Assembly: GCA_035485275.1 (NCBI GenBank)
Contig: DATHOE010000034.1
Coordinates: forward strand, 138,651 to 202,650
Source of the DNA: DAIDJD01 sp035485275
GTDB lineage: Bacteria; Oederibacteriota; JAJYGY01; DAIDJD01
Direction of reading: 5' to 3'
DNA length: 64,000 nucleotides
A model generated the notes under the pieces. It was not told the DNA's origin, made no database searches, and saw only the letters and a program-made list of their open reading frames with translations. The position numbers were made by a program, and so were the translations under genes. Below are positions 63,001-64,000 of this stretch, piece after piece. Within the stretch, counting starts at the first letter, position 1. Every line of letters starts with the position of its first letter.

Positions 63001-63572
63001 TGTGCCTCTACGAACTGGCGCTGTATGAGGACACCAAGTTCGCGGAGTCCTATCTCAAGATGGTCCTGGACGTCGCGGCCAAGGATTCCGCCGCCACGGG
63101 CTGGGCCGCCACGCGCGCCGTGGTGCGGGGCTTGTACAAGGTCCTGGCCATCAAGGACGAGGTCTGGGTGGCCCACCTGCTCACCAGCCCGGAGAAGTAC
63201 GAGCGCGACGCCGCCCGCCTGGGGCTCGACCTGGCGCGCGGGGACAGCGTGGCCTACAAGCATTTCAACCGCCCTCGCTTCGAGTTCCTGGGCTTCAAGT
63301 TCGAGTTCGACGTGGTCTCGCGCGACTGGATGCTGGGGATCATGAAGCGGCTCAAGTTCCTGCGCCCGCTGATGCCCGCCTGGCACCGCCGCGACCGGCA
63401 GTTCAGGGACTGGTACATCGCCCTGGTGAAGGACTGGCCCGGGGGCCCCGACCCGCGCTGGCTGGAACTGCTGCGCCTCACGGAGGACGTGAAGGGCTAC
63501 CGGGAGATACGCTACAAGGGCGTGGACAAGGCCCTGGCCCGCGCGGTGGAACTGCGCAAGGCCCTGGCGTGA
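60063..63572 (+). CDS. Indolepyruvate-type ferredoxin oxidoreductase, alpha-beta fused with extra C-terminal domain
   Basis: 1169 residues from GTG 60063. It oxidises an aryl or 2-keto acid (indolepyruvate-type) to acyl-CoA, passing electrons to ferredoxin. The pyruvate-binding domain starts near GVSLLTGYPGSPVADI. FCSGCPHRDSSD (about 405) and GDGTFFHSGLAAISDSI with NKTVAMTGHQPHNG form the TPP site. DACEHCLECTIKTGCPG (about 632) is a cysteine motif for [4Fe-4S]. The gamma-like domain begins GIGGMGIGSTTAVL (about 722) with KKGLAIRNGGVYSHI. The last 300 residues are the DUF6537-type extension of large single-chain IORs. It overlaps lpxI by four bases. Confidence 0.92.
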   Translation: MDARFQKTSGWEAFTGNELILKGAFEAGVSLLTGYPGSPVADIFDAAGKQADYIRSLGMLAEIAGNEALAAARLNGAQMAGIRAMAVMKSVGFNVAADGLFTGTLALHGHRGGGVIVVGDDPWNDSTQVPQDSRRLSDHLLIPSLEPATFQEVKDYIPLAFELSRRSDLYVSVIVSTNLADGGAVVEVRPHAPLLGSALRPVNIDSSMVDTTKTILLPSHTGTLEKEAYEVKMPAALKAARDLGINAVEEGHAGVRLGFAAAGLTYSYLRDMLREVGLEGHFPILKLGMTFPLEPDAVKDFASGLDEIIVIENKRSFVEAQIRDLLVQAKQDGRIAALPAVWGKHFPDGFEGIPAEHGINPSVLLKRLGPFLKSRGFDTEGISKSLARVIEASTLPLDIPARTATFCSGCPHRDSSDVFLELAKDLKDPEYMRATHKREPMDLIFHGDAGCYSMLFLPPNERLMQNYSGMGLGGGTAAGLDAFAVNKAVSFIGDGTFFHSGLAAISDSIKNNADLLYVVLDNKTVAMTGHQPHNGTDTDLMGGPTYAQDCEQALLGLTRGSEIPVVRLDPEKREEYRAALEDLVLIDGPKFLIADKECGITYHRRRRRDAAMEEKAHGFVAKEEHVLVNQDACEHCLECTIKTGCPGLDFVETLHGPKVDTHASHCVADGACARIKACPSFEGVTVRRKGKPVRPALPTAEGLPEPAVAPLGPDGLWRAYMAGIGGMGIGSTTAVLVRATQAAGLHVQFCDKKGLAIRNGGVYSHITITAKPMIVSPVLPYATADLLVGIDLLEAARGLDARTNLRVASPLRTASVVNTAKNPTIKTLMGRDDFSTEELEEALRGRTMPGAYFSADESAMAQSYLGSTLYDNVLLMGVALQRGLLPLSLDNLVTGLKNSFSGLALQRNLQALTLGRDLAVHPERYGVVAHETLAAFLEKKEGYLRRLASGAAAAAFTEQLVRAFAAWPVEDDEERKHLALCLYELALYEDTKFAESYLKMVLDVAAKDSAATGWAATRAVVRGLYKVLAIKDEVWVAHLLTSPEKYERDAARLGLDLARGDSVAYKHFNRPRFEFLGFKFEFDVVSRDWMLGIMKRLKFLRPLMPAWHRRDRQFRDWYIALVKDWPGGPDPRWLELLRLTEDVKGYREIRYKGVDKALARAVELRKALA

Positions 63573-64000
63573 GGCCCGAGGGCCAGCGGGAAACCGTCGG
63601 CCTGATCGCCGGGAACCGGACCCTGCCTTTTTTGTGGGCCCGCCGCGCGCGGGAAGCGGGCCTGAGGGTCGCGGCTTTGGGCTTCAGGGAGGAGACCGAT
63701 CCCCGCCTGGCCCGCGAGGTGGACGCCTTTGAGATGGTTTCGTTGGGCGAATTGGGGAAATTGTTGGGATTTTTCAAGGCCCAGGGGGTGCGGCGGGCCG
63801 TGATGCAGGGCCAGATCCAACACAAACAGATATACAAGAATATCAGGGCGGATTGGCGCGCCAAGTGGCTCATGGCCAAGCAGGCCGTGTTCGTGCGCGA
63901 TTTCCGCACCGAAGCCATACTAGGGGCCATCGCCCGGGAACTGGACGGGCACGGGGTGCATTTGGAGCCGGCCACCTGGCTCATGGAGCCCTGGCTCGCC
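63569..64000 (+). CDS. lpxI: UDP-2,3-diacylglucosamine pyrophosphatase LpxI (3' end outside window)
   Basis: Hydrolyses UDP-diacylglucosamine to lipid X, the fourth lipid A step, in place of LpxH. 144 residues are visible from GTG 63569, which overlaps the preceding stop (GTGA). The N-terminus TVGLIAGNRTLPFLWARRA matches the LpxI Rossmann-like start, followed by VAALGFREETDPRLAREVDA, SLGELGKLLGFFKAQGVRRA and VMQGQIQHKQIYKNIRADWR. The C-terminal DUF1009 catalytic part lies outside the window. Location after the lpx genes supports the call. Confidence 0.9.
   Translation, partial: MRPEGQRETVGLIAGNRTLPFLWARRAREAGLRVAALGFREETDPRLAREVDAFEMVSLGELGKLLGFFKAQGVRRAVMQGQIQHKQIYKNIRADWRAKWLMAKQAVFVRDFRTEAILGAIARELDGHGVHLEPATWLMEPWLA

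Noticed and set aside
60012..63386. Very long minus-strand open frames opposite the ferredoxin oxidoreductase, clpC and the ABC exporter region
   Set aside because: GC-rich codons with G/C third bases leave the opposite strand open. The translations are low-complexity (Gln, His, Ala, Arg) without motifs, while the plus strand encodes full, recognisable proteins.

Overview
The window looks like a chromosomal segment of a GC-rich, LPS-producing double-membrane (diderm) bacterium. The evidence is a near-complete outer-membrane assembly and lipid A block (tamB, bamA, ompH/skp, lpxD, an lpxC-fabZ fusion, lpxA, lpxI), LysM lipoproteins, and a capsule or exopolysaccharide locus. ClpC, LpxI instead of LpxH, the LpxC-FabZ fusion, and a secreted protein with a Ser/Pro/Thr linker plus a FlgD-like C-terminal module point away from well-studied Proteobacteria. 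They suggest an FCB-, Elusimicrobiota- or candidate-phylum-type lineage. That placement is inference; no rRNA is present to test it.

Layout. 1-13.5 kb is a surface polysaccharide locus: two GT2 glycosyltransferases, a methyltransferase-like protein, a GT87-type membrane glycosyltransferase, GDP-mannose dehydratase, a Wzx-like flippase, a Wzy-like polymerase, a DUF218 protein, a secreted beta-helix protein, two GT4 glycosyltransferases and an acyltransferase. Its 1.0-3.6 kb part is visibly AT-richer than the rest. 14.7-18.3 kb holds a DUF374 acyltransferase, an aromatic-rich secreted protein of unknown function, a sugar nucleotidyltransferase and panD. 18.3-22.7 kb (minus strand) is an unusual operon of two tandem TPR plus ATP-grasp proteins and a PLP-fold enzyme; I consider this the best candidate for an undescribed pathway. 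Divergent from it run cobH, cobI, a DUF971 protein and two secreted proteins. A cytoplasmic GH35-like enzyme follows.

30.3-35.5 kb is acylphosphatase and a riboflavin operon (ribD, ribE, a YaaR-like gene, ribBA, ribH) running into nusB. 35.5-37.2 kb has an exported protein and two paralogous LysM lipoproteins, with strong sigma70-like promoters. 37.2-43.5 kb carries ybeY, a CNNM/CorC protein, era, recO and an ABC exporter. 43.5-45.2 kb encodes a membrane b-type/ferredoxin/adenylate cyclase fusion. tRNA-Val(GAC), a tiny zinc-finger protein and clpC follow, closed by a strong intrinsic terminator. 48.3-64 kb is the envelope block tamB to lpxA, then a giant indolepyruvate-type ferredoxin oxidoreductase overlapping the start of lpxI, which runs off the window.

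Most genes lie on the plus strand and are packed with 4-base stop/start overlaps, often with GTG or TTG starts, so long co-transcribed units are likely. No insertion sequence, prophage, CRISPR array or rRNA was seen.
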